Positions 24,980 to 36,324 of a DNA stretch of 64,000 nt are shown piece by piece. The notes below the pieces were generated by a model. The model was not told the DNA's origin, did no database searches, and saw nothing but the letters and a program-made list of their open reading frames with translations. A program made the position numbers and the translations under genes. How positions within the stretch are numbered: position 1 is the stretch's first letter; the number at the start of each line of letters is the position of its first letter. The DNA comes from Paulinella micropora (lineage: Eukaryota > Cercozoa > Imbricatea > Euglyphida > Paulinellidae), in the NCBI GenBank assembly GCA_019918135.1, contig WBZZ01006968.1:110001-174000 (forward strand). Reading direction: 5' to 3'.

Positions 24980-25061
24980 ACGATAATTATTTAATTAAAA
25001 AAATAATACTAAGAATAATATATCTTTGTATTAAAAACTATTGTATTGAAAAATAGTTTAT

Positions 25062-25586
25062 ATGCCGAGCCCCGAGGCTTCAAAGGAAAATTGGAATAAG
25101 GCGGTTGAAGGAATAAAGGAGAAGGCTAAACAAAGAAAAATGGAGCATGCGAAGAAGGTTTTACAACAATACCGCACCGCCGTCAAGGAAGAAGAAACCG
25201 ATATGGAGCAAAAAATCGCAGAGATAGAAAATAAGAAACTCGCCAATGACATACTTAATGAAAGAGACAATGACGAGGAGCCAGAGCAAGAAGTTAGCGA
25301 TAGCGAGGATGAAATTGACTTTACTGACATACTCGCAGAAAAGATGGCGAAAATGAAAATCAAGAGAGCGAAAGCAGAGAGTAAGAGGGTGAAGCAAAAA
25401 AAGAAACCAGTGGTTGAACAAGAGGAGAGTGAAAGTAGTGAGAGTGAAAGTGAAGAAGAGATGCCAAAGCCAAAGAAAGGGAAGGGTAAAAAGTCAAATA
25501 TATCCGTTAATGTTTATAATCAATCTGAAAAGGTAAATAAGAAAGAAAAAAATAATGATATTGAAAAATGTTTCTTAAAATTTTAA
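25062..25586 (+). CDS. Charged coiled-coil PLV protein (174 aa)
   Basis: An intact ATG-started ORF divergent from the fibre gene. It is dominated by Lys/Glu heptad-like sequence, an acidic segment (EEPEQEVSDSEDEIDF), then a Ser/Glu run and a Lys-rich stretch (KPKKGKGKKSNIS). No enzyme motif is visible. It precedes the integrase in the same orientation by only 8 bp. The alternation of acidic and basic blocks suggests a DNA- or protein-binding scaffold; this is not more than a guess from composition. Confidence 0.6.
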   Translation: MPSPEASKENWNKAVEGIKEKAKQRKMEHAKKVLQQYRTAVKEEETDMEQKIAEIENKKLANDILNERDNDEEPEQEVSDSEDEIDFTDILAEKMAKMKIKRAKAESKRVKQKKKPVVEQEESESSESESEEEMPKPKKGKGKKSNISVNVYNQSEKVNKKEKNNDIEKCFLKF

Positions 25587-25587
25587 C

Positions 25588-25593
25588 TATATA
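25588..25593 (+). promoter_or_regulatory. TATATA box
   Basis: Directly adjoins the ATG at 25594 of the integrase frame. Confidence 0.5.
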
Positions 25594-26522
25594 ATGCCCG
25601 ATTTAGACCATAAGCACACAATTCCCTTGAAATACACCACCAAAAGAAAAACCCGAAAATATGGAACACGATATGGGTAGATAAACCATTAGACCAAGTT
25701 TTCTTAGACTTGGCGGATATGAGTAAGATAAAAGATAAGAAAGGCAATAAGGGCTATGCTTGGATGCTCGTTTGGATAGATTGTCATAGCCGATTTTTAA
25801 TAATCATTCCGCTAAAAAATAAAACAGCGAAAGAAGTATATTATGCTTTGAAATCTATACCTTATAAACCAAAGTCAATTACAACTGACAGCGGAGGAGA
25901 ATATAAAGGTGCTACTCGTGATTATTTTATTGAAAATGGAATTAAACACGATGTCGTTGAAGTTGGCGACCATAGAGCACTTGCGGTTGTTGATAGAGTG
26001 ATAAGAAGTATTAGAAGGTGGTTAGACCTTTTATTTGAAACTAATAGAAATTTTGACTGGGTAAGTTATATTCAAGACTTGGTTAATGCTTACAATCATA
26101 AAGTCCATAGAGGGATACAAGCCAAACCAGTAGATGTCTTTGCTAGAAGAGACAAAAATAAACAGACAATAACACGTGATAATTTAATTAATGAATTCAA
26201 TGTTGGCGATAATGTAAGAAAAGAAAATAAAAGGAATGTTTTTTCAAAGGGCGGAAAGACTTTCAGCAAAATTATTTATAAAGTCAAAGGAAGGAAAGGG
26301 TTTAAAATCATATTAAATAACGATGAGTTGGTAAGCCCCCGTGATTTATTAAAAACTGATTTTGATAAACCTGTTGATGAAGAAAAAGATATAAAGGAGC
26401 AGACCAAAGAAGTTATTAAAGAAAAAAAGACAAAAGAATTACTTAAGAGGGAAGACATTCAACCAGAGAATATCAGGAGTAGTAAGCGAGAAAAAAAGGC
26501 TAAGGTAATATTGGATTTATAG
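25594..26522 (+). CDS. Retroviral-type (rve) integrase, one -1 shift
   Basis: The integrase that inserts the PLV and makes the 6-bp duplication. The frame from ATG 25594 runs into a stop after 28 codons; a -1 shift in the GAAAA stretch at about 25655 joins it to the main frame (IWVDKPLDQVFLDLADM...). Core: first Asp in FLDLADM, second in TTDSGGEY; the third acidic position appears as Asp in ALAVVDRVIRS where many relatives have Glu. A C-terminal SH3/chromo-like segment (NVGDNVR...VSPRDLL) and a Lys/Glu-rich tail follow. The last 24 codons lie inside the right TIR, so the left TIR carries a reversed copy of this end. One missing A would explain the shift. Confidence 0.88.
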
Positions 26523-26998
26523 AATAAGTTGAATTATTTTTTTAATTCAACTTAAGGTGGTGGCGGTATGTGATTTTATTCCCGTGAATATGTCTTTGCG
26601 ACAGCGCGACGTCGCGGCGTCGCAGTGTCGCAGTGTCGCAGTGTCGCAGTGGTCGTAAATTCGTTTTTCTTTTACAATATGTTTCCTGTTAGACTACTTC
26701 GAAAAACAACGTGTGCTCTTGGGGGGGGGGGGGGATTGATTTTGTTTTTATTTAAAAGTAAAAGTAAAGCGGAAAAAAATTTTGCTTGATTTTTATTTTT
26801 ATTTAAAAGCGAGATTAAGAGCAAGAGAGATTTCTTTATTTTTCTTTTTCGTATTCATCAAAATTTTCGTTTTTTTATTTTGCTGTTTTGTTGCTTCGTA
26901 TTGAAAGTTCAAACTAGCAATAGGAGAGCCAATCCTTTTTTAAATAGCCATTTTGAGGGCACGAAAAAATGGTATTAAAAAAAGGATATTATACTACT
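26451..26998. repeat. PLV terminal inverted repeat, right (548 bp)
   Basis: Reverse complement of 7058-7605. It contains the 3' end of the integrase, the hairpin at 26526-26553, the four 8-bp units (TCGCAGTG, 26620-26651) and a 14-base G run. Confidence 0.95.
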
Positions 26999-27004
26999 AG
27001 TCTT
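26999..27004. repeat. PLV target-site duplication, right copy (AGTCTT)
   Basis: Matches 7052-7057. Confidence 0.93.
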
Positions 27005-27022
27005 CGTCTCCTCTTTTGTTTA

Positions 27023-27187
27023 AGTGCATGAAATTGCCAATTCGCAATTTTGGTTGTCAATTGGCAATTTTGGTTGCCAATTGGCAACGTTTTTTTTTTT
27101 CTTATTCACAATATTTCCGTATTTGCGTAACAAAATTACCAATTGGCAACGCGCTGTTACCAATTGGTAACTCTATGTCCATGCACT
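27023..27187. mobile_element. 165-bp MITE, TA-flanked
   Basis: Ends AGTGCATG and CATGCACT form an inverted repeat, and TA lies on both sides (27021-27022, 27188-27189), the pattern of Tc1/mariner-type MITEs. The interior is made of repeated CCAATTGGCAAC-like palindromic units. Removing it, together with the PLV, restores a continuous gag frame across the junction. Confidence 0.75.
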
Positions 27188-27189
27188 TA

Positions 27190-28944
27190 GATACTTTCTT
27201 CTTTCTTCTCGTCCCTTTTCTTTTGTGTGCTTGAACTTACACTTATCCTCATACTTGCACCCCCCTGTCCTCTCAAAGACAAAACATTCCCCATGCATGA
27301 CTCCCTCTATGTGCTTAAAGTTGCATGCCTTCCCTTTCAAGCACCCTCTCGCACTCTGAAAGAACACACACACCTTCTCAGTGCTTGCCTTAGCAGCATA
27401 AGCAATTGAACCTCCTTCTTTCTTCTTTCCTTCTCCCTTCCCTTCCCTCCTCTCCCTCTCCTTGGTCCTATCTATGTCTGGTGCTTTCTCTTGAACCTCC
27501 CCCCACCAGTGTTCGAAAGTCCACTTGTGTTGCTTCTTACTCACTGAAAAGGTACTCAACCAGGTACTCCAATCTGTTCTCACGCTTTCAGAAGCATAAC
27601 AAGAGTCTTTCAAAGCTCTCGCCACAAGTTATGATCGTTTCAAATGTGAGGTCATTGGTTCCATGCCCCTTCATCTCTAACTCCTCCACTAAACTCGCCA
27701 ACTCATCAAACTGAGGTGCATAGTCCTCATTCTCCCTCAGCTTCCATTTATGCAACGCAGTCACTCTATCCTGCACATCCTCTGCACTCACCTCCCCAAA
27801 CCTCTGCACCAATCTATCCATATCCCATTCACATTTTGCCCAAAGTCAGGCGAATCATCCCTCACCAAGTCACTCATTCTTCTCCTCGCCTTACCCGTCA
27901 ATCTCCCATACACAAACAAAAACGCTCTCTTCCTTTGCTTCGTCACCTCTGCCTTCACACTCCCTTCATATCTATGAGCCATCTTATTGTTCTCCTCCCT
28001 CGCTAACTTCTCTTTCTCAGTGATAGCTCTCTCTTGGGCTGCCTTTTCTTCAGCCTCAACTGATTCTTGTGCTGAGGGTGAAGCTAACATACTCCCCCTC
28101 ACCTCACTTGCCTTCCTAAGTCTTTCCACAGCCTCTTTCAGCCTCACGCTCGTCCTCTTATCAGCAATGCTGAGTGTGCTTTGCTTCATGGTTAATGGTG
28201 ATCTCATTTCTGTCTCCTCCCTTTCTTTTCTCGTCACCTCCCTCTCTCCTCTTCCTCATTCTCTTTTTCTTTTTCCCCATCCCCATACAACTCCTCCCAC
28301 AGCCACATATATTTAGGCACATCCTTCCCTCTAGACTGCAATGCAGTAATATGTTCTTCATGAACCATGCGATAATGTTCATTTACAGGTTTGAGGGCTC
28401 CCTCTAAACCTTTCTCCCCCAGTCTCAGCAAAACAGCTCTTCTCCATTCCTTGAATTGTTTTTTTCCGGCATCGTATGCTTCTTCATTATTTTCCCCTTG
28501 TGTTACGTTTCCCCTCCTCTTCACTGTCGTGAGTTGGTACCTTTCCTCTACTAGCGGGACTGCAGTGTACCAGTTAGCTTGCTTGACGATATGTCAGTCC
28601 AAGTCTCCCCTTTTTTCCTGTTGGTCTGTGCTCACCAGCACTCACTCCCCTTTTCCCTGGGTAGAAAGCCCGCGGTGCTTCAGTGTCCACCGACGTTGTC
28701 CACGATCCCTTCCTTTTCTCTTTTCCCAGTTAATCCCTTTTCCCGAGCCCCAGATCGCCCAGATGGCACCTAGATGGCGTAAGTATTTTGTTGTGCACTC
28801 CCCCTCAGGTAAGCAGTATGCTTCCCTGTTCTGTGCCACGCAAGGTGTGGCACTATCTATCCCGCGGTTGCCCTTCTGGCCTGAAGGGTCTTGGATCCAG
28901 CTAGCCTCTTTTCTGGTTTGCGCTTCAGGGTGTTCAACGCTCAA
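27190..28944 (-). pseudogene. Retroelement gag, 5' portion (right of PLV)
   Basis: Several minus-strand frames (28944-28642, 28524-28234, 28237-27788, 27821-27588, 27625-27190) together look like the gag of an LTR retrotransposon: a charged helical capsid-like region followed by two CCCH fingers, each C-x7-C-x5-C-x3-H (CVFFQSARGC and CFVFERTGGC start them). The frame then enters the MITE and the PLV and resumes at 7051 on the other side. CCCH fingers ahead of a CCHC knuckle are unusual for gag. Frame changes show that the gene is dead. No reverse transcriptase was found in this element. Confidence 0.6.
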
Positions 28945-28955
28945 GGCTCATAACC

Positions 28956-29265
28956 CTTAAGGGATCTGGACTCCACCGGGCAAGTTGTAGTGGCTCAGGA
29001 TCAAACTAGGGCGTCCCCCAGTAAGCACGGTCCCTCAGTATACCAGTTCAAATATTTACTTATTCAATGATTGGATTCAATCAACAGACACGATCCCGCC
29101 ACAGAAATCAAAAAAGGACAGTAACGTTCGTACTCACTGGTAATGACATGACTGAAATAGGTAATACCTAAAAAGGTAGCCACCAGTACCAGAAATGTCA
29201 ATATGACTAGTAATTAGAATTAATATTAAGGGCAGCTATGACTAATTACTCTCCCACTTCCTAAG
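28956..29265 (-). repeat. LTR-like direct repeat, right copy
   Basis: Matches 1334-1632 in the same orientation. It lies upstream of gag on the minus strand, as a 5' LTR or leader should. Its outer end is adjacent to the Gypsy LTR that begins at 29268, so that element inserted at or next to it. Confidence 0.6.
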
Positions 29266-29267
29266 GG

Positions 29268-30501
29268 TGAGGATACGGAGCCTGACCGAGCGGTAATAAA
29301 TATTAATAATTCAACGGTATTAATATTAAATTTTTATTGATTTTAATGTTACTGACGACATTCAAGAGGAAAAAAAATAGTTTTTCTATTTTGGTTGGAA
29401 TTTTAATTTTGTGTCACTTTTTCATTTTTGTAGCAAAAATTCAAAATTTTCCAATTTAACGGTAACATTTCGAAAATTTACGATATTTTGCGGACGAATA
29501 TAGCAGTTAATTTGAAACTTTCAAATTTCCAACCAAAATCAAAATTCCAACCAAAATTAAAATTCCAACCAAAATCGAAAAACTTGTTTTTTTTCTCTTG
29601 AATGTCGTCAGTACTATATGAAATGAAAGATTTAATATTAATTTTACTAAAATTTTTGAATATTATCATTAATTTTTTATTGAACTTGAAAGTGACTTGA
29701 AATTGATGCCGGCCGGCATCCAGTGTCAGGCACATAGACAGTAAACTACGTAACCGGTAAATATTAACTTATCTAGCGTCACGGTATACCGGTATATCCA
29801 CCGGTATTAGGTCATTATGTAATATGACCGGAGGTCTTACCCTTAGGAGCTCAATAATAAAAAGGAATTTAATAATAACGTTGAACACAACTGATTCAGA
29901 ACTAACCTCCACTTCTAAAGTAGAAAGGGAAGTCACAAGTCTGAACCCTCAGAGGGAAAAACCGTTAAAAACGGAGTGTCCCTTTGACAGGGTCAACTGA
30001 CACGTTTCGTTACGTCCGTAACCTGCACAAATGCCAAAACATACCCCAAACAACAACCCATAAGTGCAATTTCCCTTATTTAGCCATAAACTCCCAGTCA
30101 CGGGAAAAAAGGCAAAATTTCACGGAATTTCCGTGACCTTTTTCCAAAACTTCAAACGGTTACTACATATGATGTAGAAGGATCGGGTCAACGCTATTAA
30201 TGTGGGAGATTATTCAATATGGATGCTACATAATCATGTAATCTGCATCCTGAAAACCTTTCTCCACTCTGGTAAACGGTTACGTGTTAGATGTAGGTTT
30301 TGAGATCCAAGCATCCCAGCTTTCTTCTCATATTCCATATCCTAAAACCACGTTAAAACCGGATGTATTAATCAGAACCGGAAATGTAATAAGAATTCAT
30401 CTTAAAATACATTTAATAACAAGAAATTACTTCCACGAGTACATTCCCGTAAACCCTAATAGCGTATAAACGATGTAGTATACCGTGGGTGTTACATAGC
30501 A
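29268..30501 (-). repeat. Ty3/Gypsy 3' LTR
   Basis: On the minus strand it begins TGCTATGTAACACCC right after a strong polypurine tract (AAAGGAGGGGGAAGGGG, 30502-30518) and ends in CA next to 29268, so it has TG...CA termini. A 260-bp MITE sits inside it. No second LTR is present in the window, because the 5' end of the element is missing. Confidence 0.75.
29352..29611. mobile_element. 260-bp MITE with long inverted repeats, TA-flanked
   Basis: Ends CTGACGACATTCAAGAG and its reverse complement extend into about 60-bp imperfect arms containing ATTTTGGTTGGAATTTTAA. TA flanks both sides (29350-29351, 29612-29613). No coding capacity. Tc1/mariner-type MITE nested in the Gypsy LTR. Confidence 0.82.
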
Positions 30502-31752
30502 CCCCTTCCCCCTCCTTTGAGATCGTTCGGATCTCAACTCTGGAGTAATACCAACGGAGACTACATCTCGTATAATCTCGTCAGCACCGGCTTTTTGGGG
30601 AATCCCAGCCGACTGTCCACCATTCCAAGAGCCACCTCAGCTCGACCCCTGATCAAATCTTATCAAGAGCCACCCACCGCATTATAGGTCTGTGCTTCAT
30701 GTGGGCTAAGCTCCAAGGCTTAATGTTGTCCGAAGATCGTGAATCTGGCACTCGACCAGTTCATGTCTTCATCCCCCTACGCGCGCGATTTCCGAAGTCA
30801 CAGTCCCCTAGTCTGACCGACCACCAATCAGACCCTGTCTAATCCATCAAATGTGAATGGTGCCTGGCCCCGAAGTCCGAATTGACCGAACCCCAAAGTC
30901 CAACCCTTAAAACGACGATGGCCTTCTCGCCGAGTTCCTCTCCCGTACCGTGTCCGTAAAGTTTTAATGTTGAGTAGGACCCCCAGTCTAAATTTCCCAC
31001 ACTCTATGGTCAATGTGCGCCCAACTTCCCTTTTCCCCGACCCGAATTCCAATTCCTTCTTTCTTCACCCCTTCCAGATGTTTCCTCCCTGCTGGCTCGG
31101 GTGCTTCTTCCCCCGCACCGTTTCGGTCGCGTGTGCACCCCCGATTAGCCTTAAGTCCACCCCGCTCTGTTTGAGCATGTCCCAAAACTTTTGCGGAATG
31201 TGCCCATCGTGTAACTCGAAGGGGCAATCCAACACTCCCCTCGGCCACGCTGATATGGTCCATGCCTCGTGATCCCTGTCCGCCTTCCGTGAGGCCGGAT
31301 CTATCTTGGCATTTCATACTTCCCTATTTGCAGCATTCCACCACACCGGGACATACTCGCGGTACATCCGGTTCTCCACCGTATCCTTATCCCAAGACCG
31401 GTAGAACTGCAGCATAGGCGGAAGGTTCTTAAGCGCACTTTCCGACTATCGAATCTTCCTCGAGTCCTTCGCCTGTCCCACTGCCTTTATCACAAAAAGA
31501 GTATCCTTGTCCCCTTTTGCAACGAATCTAGTTGGGGGTCTGACAAGATAGAACTGATTCAGAACCCAGTTCATCCCCTTTTGCAACGAATCTAGTTGGG
31601 GGTCTGACAAGATAGAACTGATCCAGAACCCAGTTCATCCTTCCATAACTTGTGCTTGACATCCACCTGCGAGGGCTCAATAGGCTCCTCCGGCTCCGCC
31701 TGCATTTCCGTTTTCCTACGCTTCCCCGGTCTAACTCCTGGTTCCGAGTAAA
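30502..31752. other. Gypsy 3' untranslated region with a 64-bp tandem repeat
   Basis: Between the pol gene and the polypurine tract. Two 64-bp direct copies occupy 31511-31574 and 31575-31638 with a single difference. Nothing else recognisable. Confidence 0.65.
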
Positions 31753-34700
31753 TCAGATCATTATCCGCCGCCCGCTTCGCCGCCTCTGTGGGTGGCTTGC
31801 GACTCGCATCTGATCCCTTCCCGCGACCTCAGGCCCTTTGGAGCTTCCCCGGCCGACGCCCTCTTCAGGGACCCGTGCCTTCCTCTCCCCCTGGCCCTTC
31901 CGGTCCCCGGGCTTTCCACCATCGGGTTCCTTATCCGTTACCAACTTAGGAGGGTCTTGAAACTCTCCCTTTTCCCTGACGAGCGCTTCCTGGAGCGTCT
32001 CGTTTTCCATTAAGAACGGATCGTACTTAATGAGGCGTCGAACATTAACAATCTTGTTCTCCCCCCTGCCTCTTATCCGATAGTTAAACGGCCCTGTCTG
32101 CTGCACCATCTGATAGGGCCCCTTCCAGTGCACAAACATCTTCGATGATATGCCCTTCGGAACCTGTGGGTAGTACAACATGACGATGTCCCCTGGCTTG
32201 TACGTTACCATAGACAAGTCCTGCTCCAAGGGTTCTTTACTTAGCTGGCGAGTCTGTTCCGCCAGCCTTGCTTGTCGCACCGCTTGCATGGCCTCCATTG
32301 AGACCCGCATACGTACTCCCCCAGAGCTCATCCTCGTCCAGCGCAAGCGCAGGTGCATCCTGATATACCAAGTGTTGGGGCATCACCGGCTCCTGCCCGT
32401 ACACCACCTGATACGGAGATCTACATTCCGCCCCCGCTCCAAGAGCTTTCGATGGCATCGCGTTCATAGCGAACACAAAGCTTGGGACCACCTCCCTCCA
32501 CAAGAGCTGACTCTTCTTGCAGTAGGTCCTTAGGGCCGACTTGAGCGGCCTATGTACCCGCTCGATCTTGCCATTAGCCCTCGAATTGTACGGTGTAACG
32601 TACTGCCAGTGGACCCCGTAATACTTCGCGAGCCTTTCCATCTGCTCATTGTCAAAGGCTGGCCCCTTATCTGAGCAAATCGTCTTGGGGACCCCTACCA
32701 CACATAGGATCCGATCGATCAGCTCCCTGGCTGTCGTCTCCGCCGTAGTGTCCGGCACTGGTATCGCCCAGACGTAATTGCTCGCCCTATCAATGACCGT
32801 CATCAAGAACTTATCCTTCGCCGGCCCCACCGGCGGCAACGGCCCCACGTGGTCCACATGCAGGAACTCAAAGAGCCTTTCCAGCAGTGTAAATTTCCCA
32901 ACTGGGATTTTCCCTTCCACTGGGTTTTTCTTGTTCATCTGACAGGTCGTGCAGCCCTTGACCCTCTTCTTAATGAACTTATCCATCCCTTCCCACCAGA
33001 ATCGCCTTTTGAAAATCCACTGCGTCCTCTGTACCCCCAGGTGATTAACCAACGGGACTACGTGGACGCTACGTAGATCATCTGCCTCAGTTTGGCTGGG
33101 ACCCATAAGACCCACTTTTCCGGGTTCTTGGCCGTCTCCGGTGCCTTGCCTGTGTACCACAGGAGGCCATTCCTCCATGCCAGAGTCTTGAGCTGTGATC
33201 GGATCTTCTCCGTCAACTCATCCCCCGCCAAAAAGTACTGGATCAAGTCCTTGTACTCATCATCGGCCCTCTGACATTGCCTCCATGCTTCCACCGACGC
33301 ACTGTACCGTCCTCTACCTGGATTCCCACTTGAGGTCTGGAATCCGGCCCCGACCCCTCCGAAGCCCCCAACGGCTCTGTAGAGGCACCTCCGGCTCTGG
33401 AGCCGTTTCCACGCCCGGGTCTTCCATGTAGGTTCGGACGGCCGGTGCCGCGTGCCCCTGGCAACAATAGCACTCATGCTCCGCCTTATCCTCATCCAGA
33501 ATAGCGGCTTTATCGGCCTCGTATTCCTTCAGGCGTTGCACGGCCTCCTCTACAAAATGCTCCGTACAGCACTCTGTTTGGCCAACCCCCCGTTCCAACT
33601 GAGTCATCATGACCTTCCTATATTCCCCCTTCTTTGCCTCCATCACCCTAGGCTCTTTCCTGCTAGTCCCCGGAGCCTTATTGGCATTGAAGATCATGTT
33701 CGCCGGCAAGATATCCTTTTGATCCGTCCTCAATGCCAAGTCCTCAAACTCGTCCATCTGCTGCATCGCAGCCAGACATGCGGATGGAGTTGAGTAATTG
33801 ACTCTTGACAAAGAGTCGGCCACAATATTCTTCTTGCCGGGAATGTACTTGACGGTGAAGTCATAACACGATAGCAAAGCCTGCCACCTGGCCAGCCTGC
33901 CCGTGCAATCGTTCGTCATCAACCACATAAGGTTCTGGTGGTCCGTTCTTACCACGATATCCCGTGACCCTCACAAGTATTCCCTGAGTCTTATAAACGA
34001 CCAAACCACCGCCAAGGCTTCCCTCTGCCTTGTACAGTAGTTCTGTTCCGCCCTGTTGAGCTTCCGGCTCAAGTACATGATCGGCCGTAAGACCCCTTTG
34101 TCGTCGTATTGCTGTAGGACCGCCCCGATCGCATACTTAGACGCATCGGTGTCCAGCACATACTGCTTATCCACATCCGGCATCATCAAGATGCAATCCT
34201 TGTTATACTTGGGATCACGAGTCAACATTTCCTCAATGAACTCGAACGTCTCCTCCTGTTTAGGCGTCCACTCTCGCATGTCGCCTTTCAAGTACAGCTC
34301 TCTTAACGGTTTGACCGTCTCCGACCAATTCGGAAAGAACTGACTGTAATATTGCGCAAGCGCAATGAAGGAGAACAACTCCGACCGCGTCTGAGGCCGC
34401 TTAATGCCTTCCACAGCATCCCTCTTCTTAGCCGCAATCGCTACTGTCCAAGTTCACCTTGAGACCAAACTCTCTCACCCGTCGGAAAACATCCTGTATA
34501 TGGGCCAGGTGTTCCTCCATGGTATTGGAGTAGATAATAATATCATCTATGTAACAGAAAGCGTAATCCTCCGCCTTCTGTCCATATTTCTCCATAAACT
34601 CACCTGCCCGTTTATCCTCAAACTGGCGTCTGAGCATTTTCTGCATCGCTGCCTGAAATATGCCCGGTGAGTTCCTCAGACCCATCGGCAATACCTTCGA

Positions 34701-36317
34701 TTGGTATAGCGTCATTCCCACTACAAACGCTGTAAGCCACCTGCTCTTTCTGCTGAGCGGGATCTGCCAGAACCCATTCTTGAGGTCCAATACCGAGTAA
34801 AATTTTGCGTGTTTTAACTTGCGCATACAGTCATCGATCTTGGGCAGCGGGTACCGCTCACCCTCGATGATTTTGTTAGCCCGATAGTAATTCACACAAA
34901 ACCTCAGCGCTCCATCCGGCTTTGGAACCATGCGTACATGCGACGAAATCGGGGAGTCCGAAAACTTTGTGAAATCATCTGCTTGTAACTCCTCCGCCTT
35001 CTCCTGGGCAATACTTTCCTCCTTACGGCCCAGGACAGACCTCCTAGAGGCATGCGTGATATTCATCCCCGGAATCTTCCTGAGACGGGCCTCAAAATGC
35101 TTGACCGTCCCCGGCCTAGGCGGATCAAAGATCTCCTTTTCCTTAGCCATCACCTTCTGAAGGCTCTCAAGATTTTTTTCTTTTTCCTTTCCAATCCGCC
35201 CGCATCCGAGCAATTTTATCCTCCCATGACTGGGCGTCCTTCCGATCCCTAAGTTCGGGTGTCTCAGCCATGTCCGACCACGCATCCTCCACCAGGCCAT
35301 CCTCGGAGGGCATTTCCACTTTCTGATGGTACTTGACTTCCGAAAACTCATCCCATTTCCCAAGGTTCGCCATCCGATCCAGAATCAACGCATACTGGAT
35401 AGGCGCCCTTTTCGTGTAAAACCCTGTGAAGCACGTGAACGCTTGTTCCCGCACCTTCTGAAGGTCACACCCTTTAAGTGAGTTTCTATATGCCAACCCC
35501 TGTTCCCTAGTGCCCAATCTACATGCAATCACCAAATGTTGCTTCCTAGATGGCACCGGGATTGGGTGATCCGCGATCCGGTCCAAAACCTCATCCGCCC
35601 ATAGTGCGTTGTCATGGAACGGTAAGACAATAGAGAACGGTTTATCACCTGCGAAATACTTCGTGAGCCACTTCATTGTCTCTCCGGAATTCCGCGGACA
35701 AAGAGGTTTGTCACCCCACATCATGTCCCCCACAAAATCCAAAATTTCGTCCTCCATTCCCCCCGTTGACACCCACATCGACATCAACGGTTCAACAACG
35801 GCATATTGGCCCGTGATGCCTTTGCATGGAAGCAGTACTGGTTCTGAAGGAACACATAAGGCCCCTTCTTTCCATCCCTGAACCCGCCCATTCCTGCCTC
35901 CACCTTCATATTATGTTCTTCCATGGTGCAAGCCATAATCTGAGCCGACCGGCCCTGAGTTAAGTCCTCCACCGTTGCCTTTTCCCAAGGTCGAACAACC
36001 TTCCTAGCCTTTCCCGCAAGCCCGCGGTACTCGGGTTGGAAATCCTTATAATAATTGTCCAACGCCGGGTGTTGATATGGCTTCGGTATGACCATCTGCA
36101 CCCTTGCGCTTCGCGCAATTGCATGTGGGTCACCGACGCCGTCCGTGCCGTGCTTAGTGTATGACACCGCGTAAGTATCCGTATGGAAGAGAGGAACCTC
36201 TGACCGGCCCCTCACCATATCCTCCGCGTCGTCATCATTACTTCCGTAGTGCATTAAACCTGACCGGCAATCAATTAATGTATTCACCCTATTGAATTGC
36301 ATGAATCCAATCAGCAA
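31753..36317 (-). pseudogene. Ty3/Gypsy pol (RT, RNase H, integrase), degraded
   Basis: Minus-strand pol in about eight frame segments. From 5' to 3': an unassigned region (36317-35167), reverse transcriptase (35363-34428) with RFCVNYYRAN, PLPKIDDCM, SVLDLKNGFWQIPL, MGLRNSPGIFQ and the catalytic CYIDDIII; RNase H (34414-33314) with VLDTDASKYAIGAVLQQ and VRTDHQNLMWL; integrase (33178-32237) with an H-H-C-C zinc arm (GCTTCQMNKK), Asp in HVDHVGPLP, Asp in SDKGPAFD and Glu in ANGKIERVHR; and an integrase C-terminal domain (YKPGDIVMLYY...VNVRRLIKYDP). RT-RNaseH-INT order marks Ty3/Gypsy. Multiple frameshifts mean it is dead. Protease and gag zinc knuckle are not seen; the 5' part ends at the GC-rich block. 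Confidence 0.92.
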
Positions 36318-36324
36318 CTCTCCC

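Larger units (their letters stand above)
7058..26998. mobile_element. Endogenous Polinton-like virus (PLV/virophage class)
   Basis: A 19.9-kb AT-rich element with 548-bp terminal inverted repeats and a 6-bp target duplication, integrated in a retroelement gag gene. It encodes the hallmark set: DNA polymerase B, integrase, packaging ATPase, Ulp1/adenain-like protease, double-jelly-roll type major capsid candidate and minor capsid candidate, plus a large S74-tailed fibre. Gene order: plus-strand replication genes at the left, minus-strand virion genes from 12924 to 24971, plus-strand integrase at the right. Three genes need a -1 shift and two carry in-frame TAA codons. TIRs are equal in length and nearly identical, so integration is recent or the ends are gene-converted. 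Confidence 0.95.
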
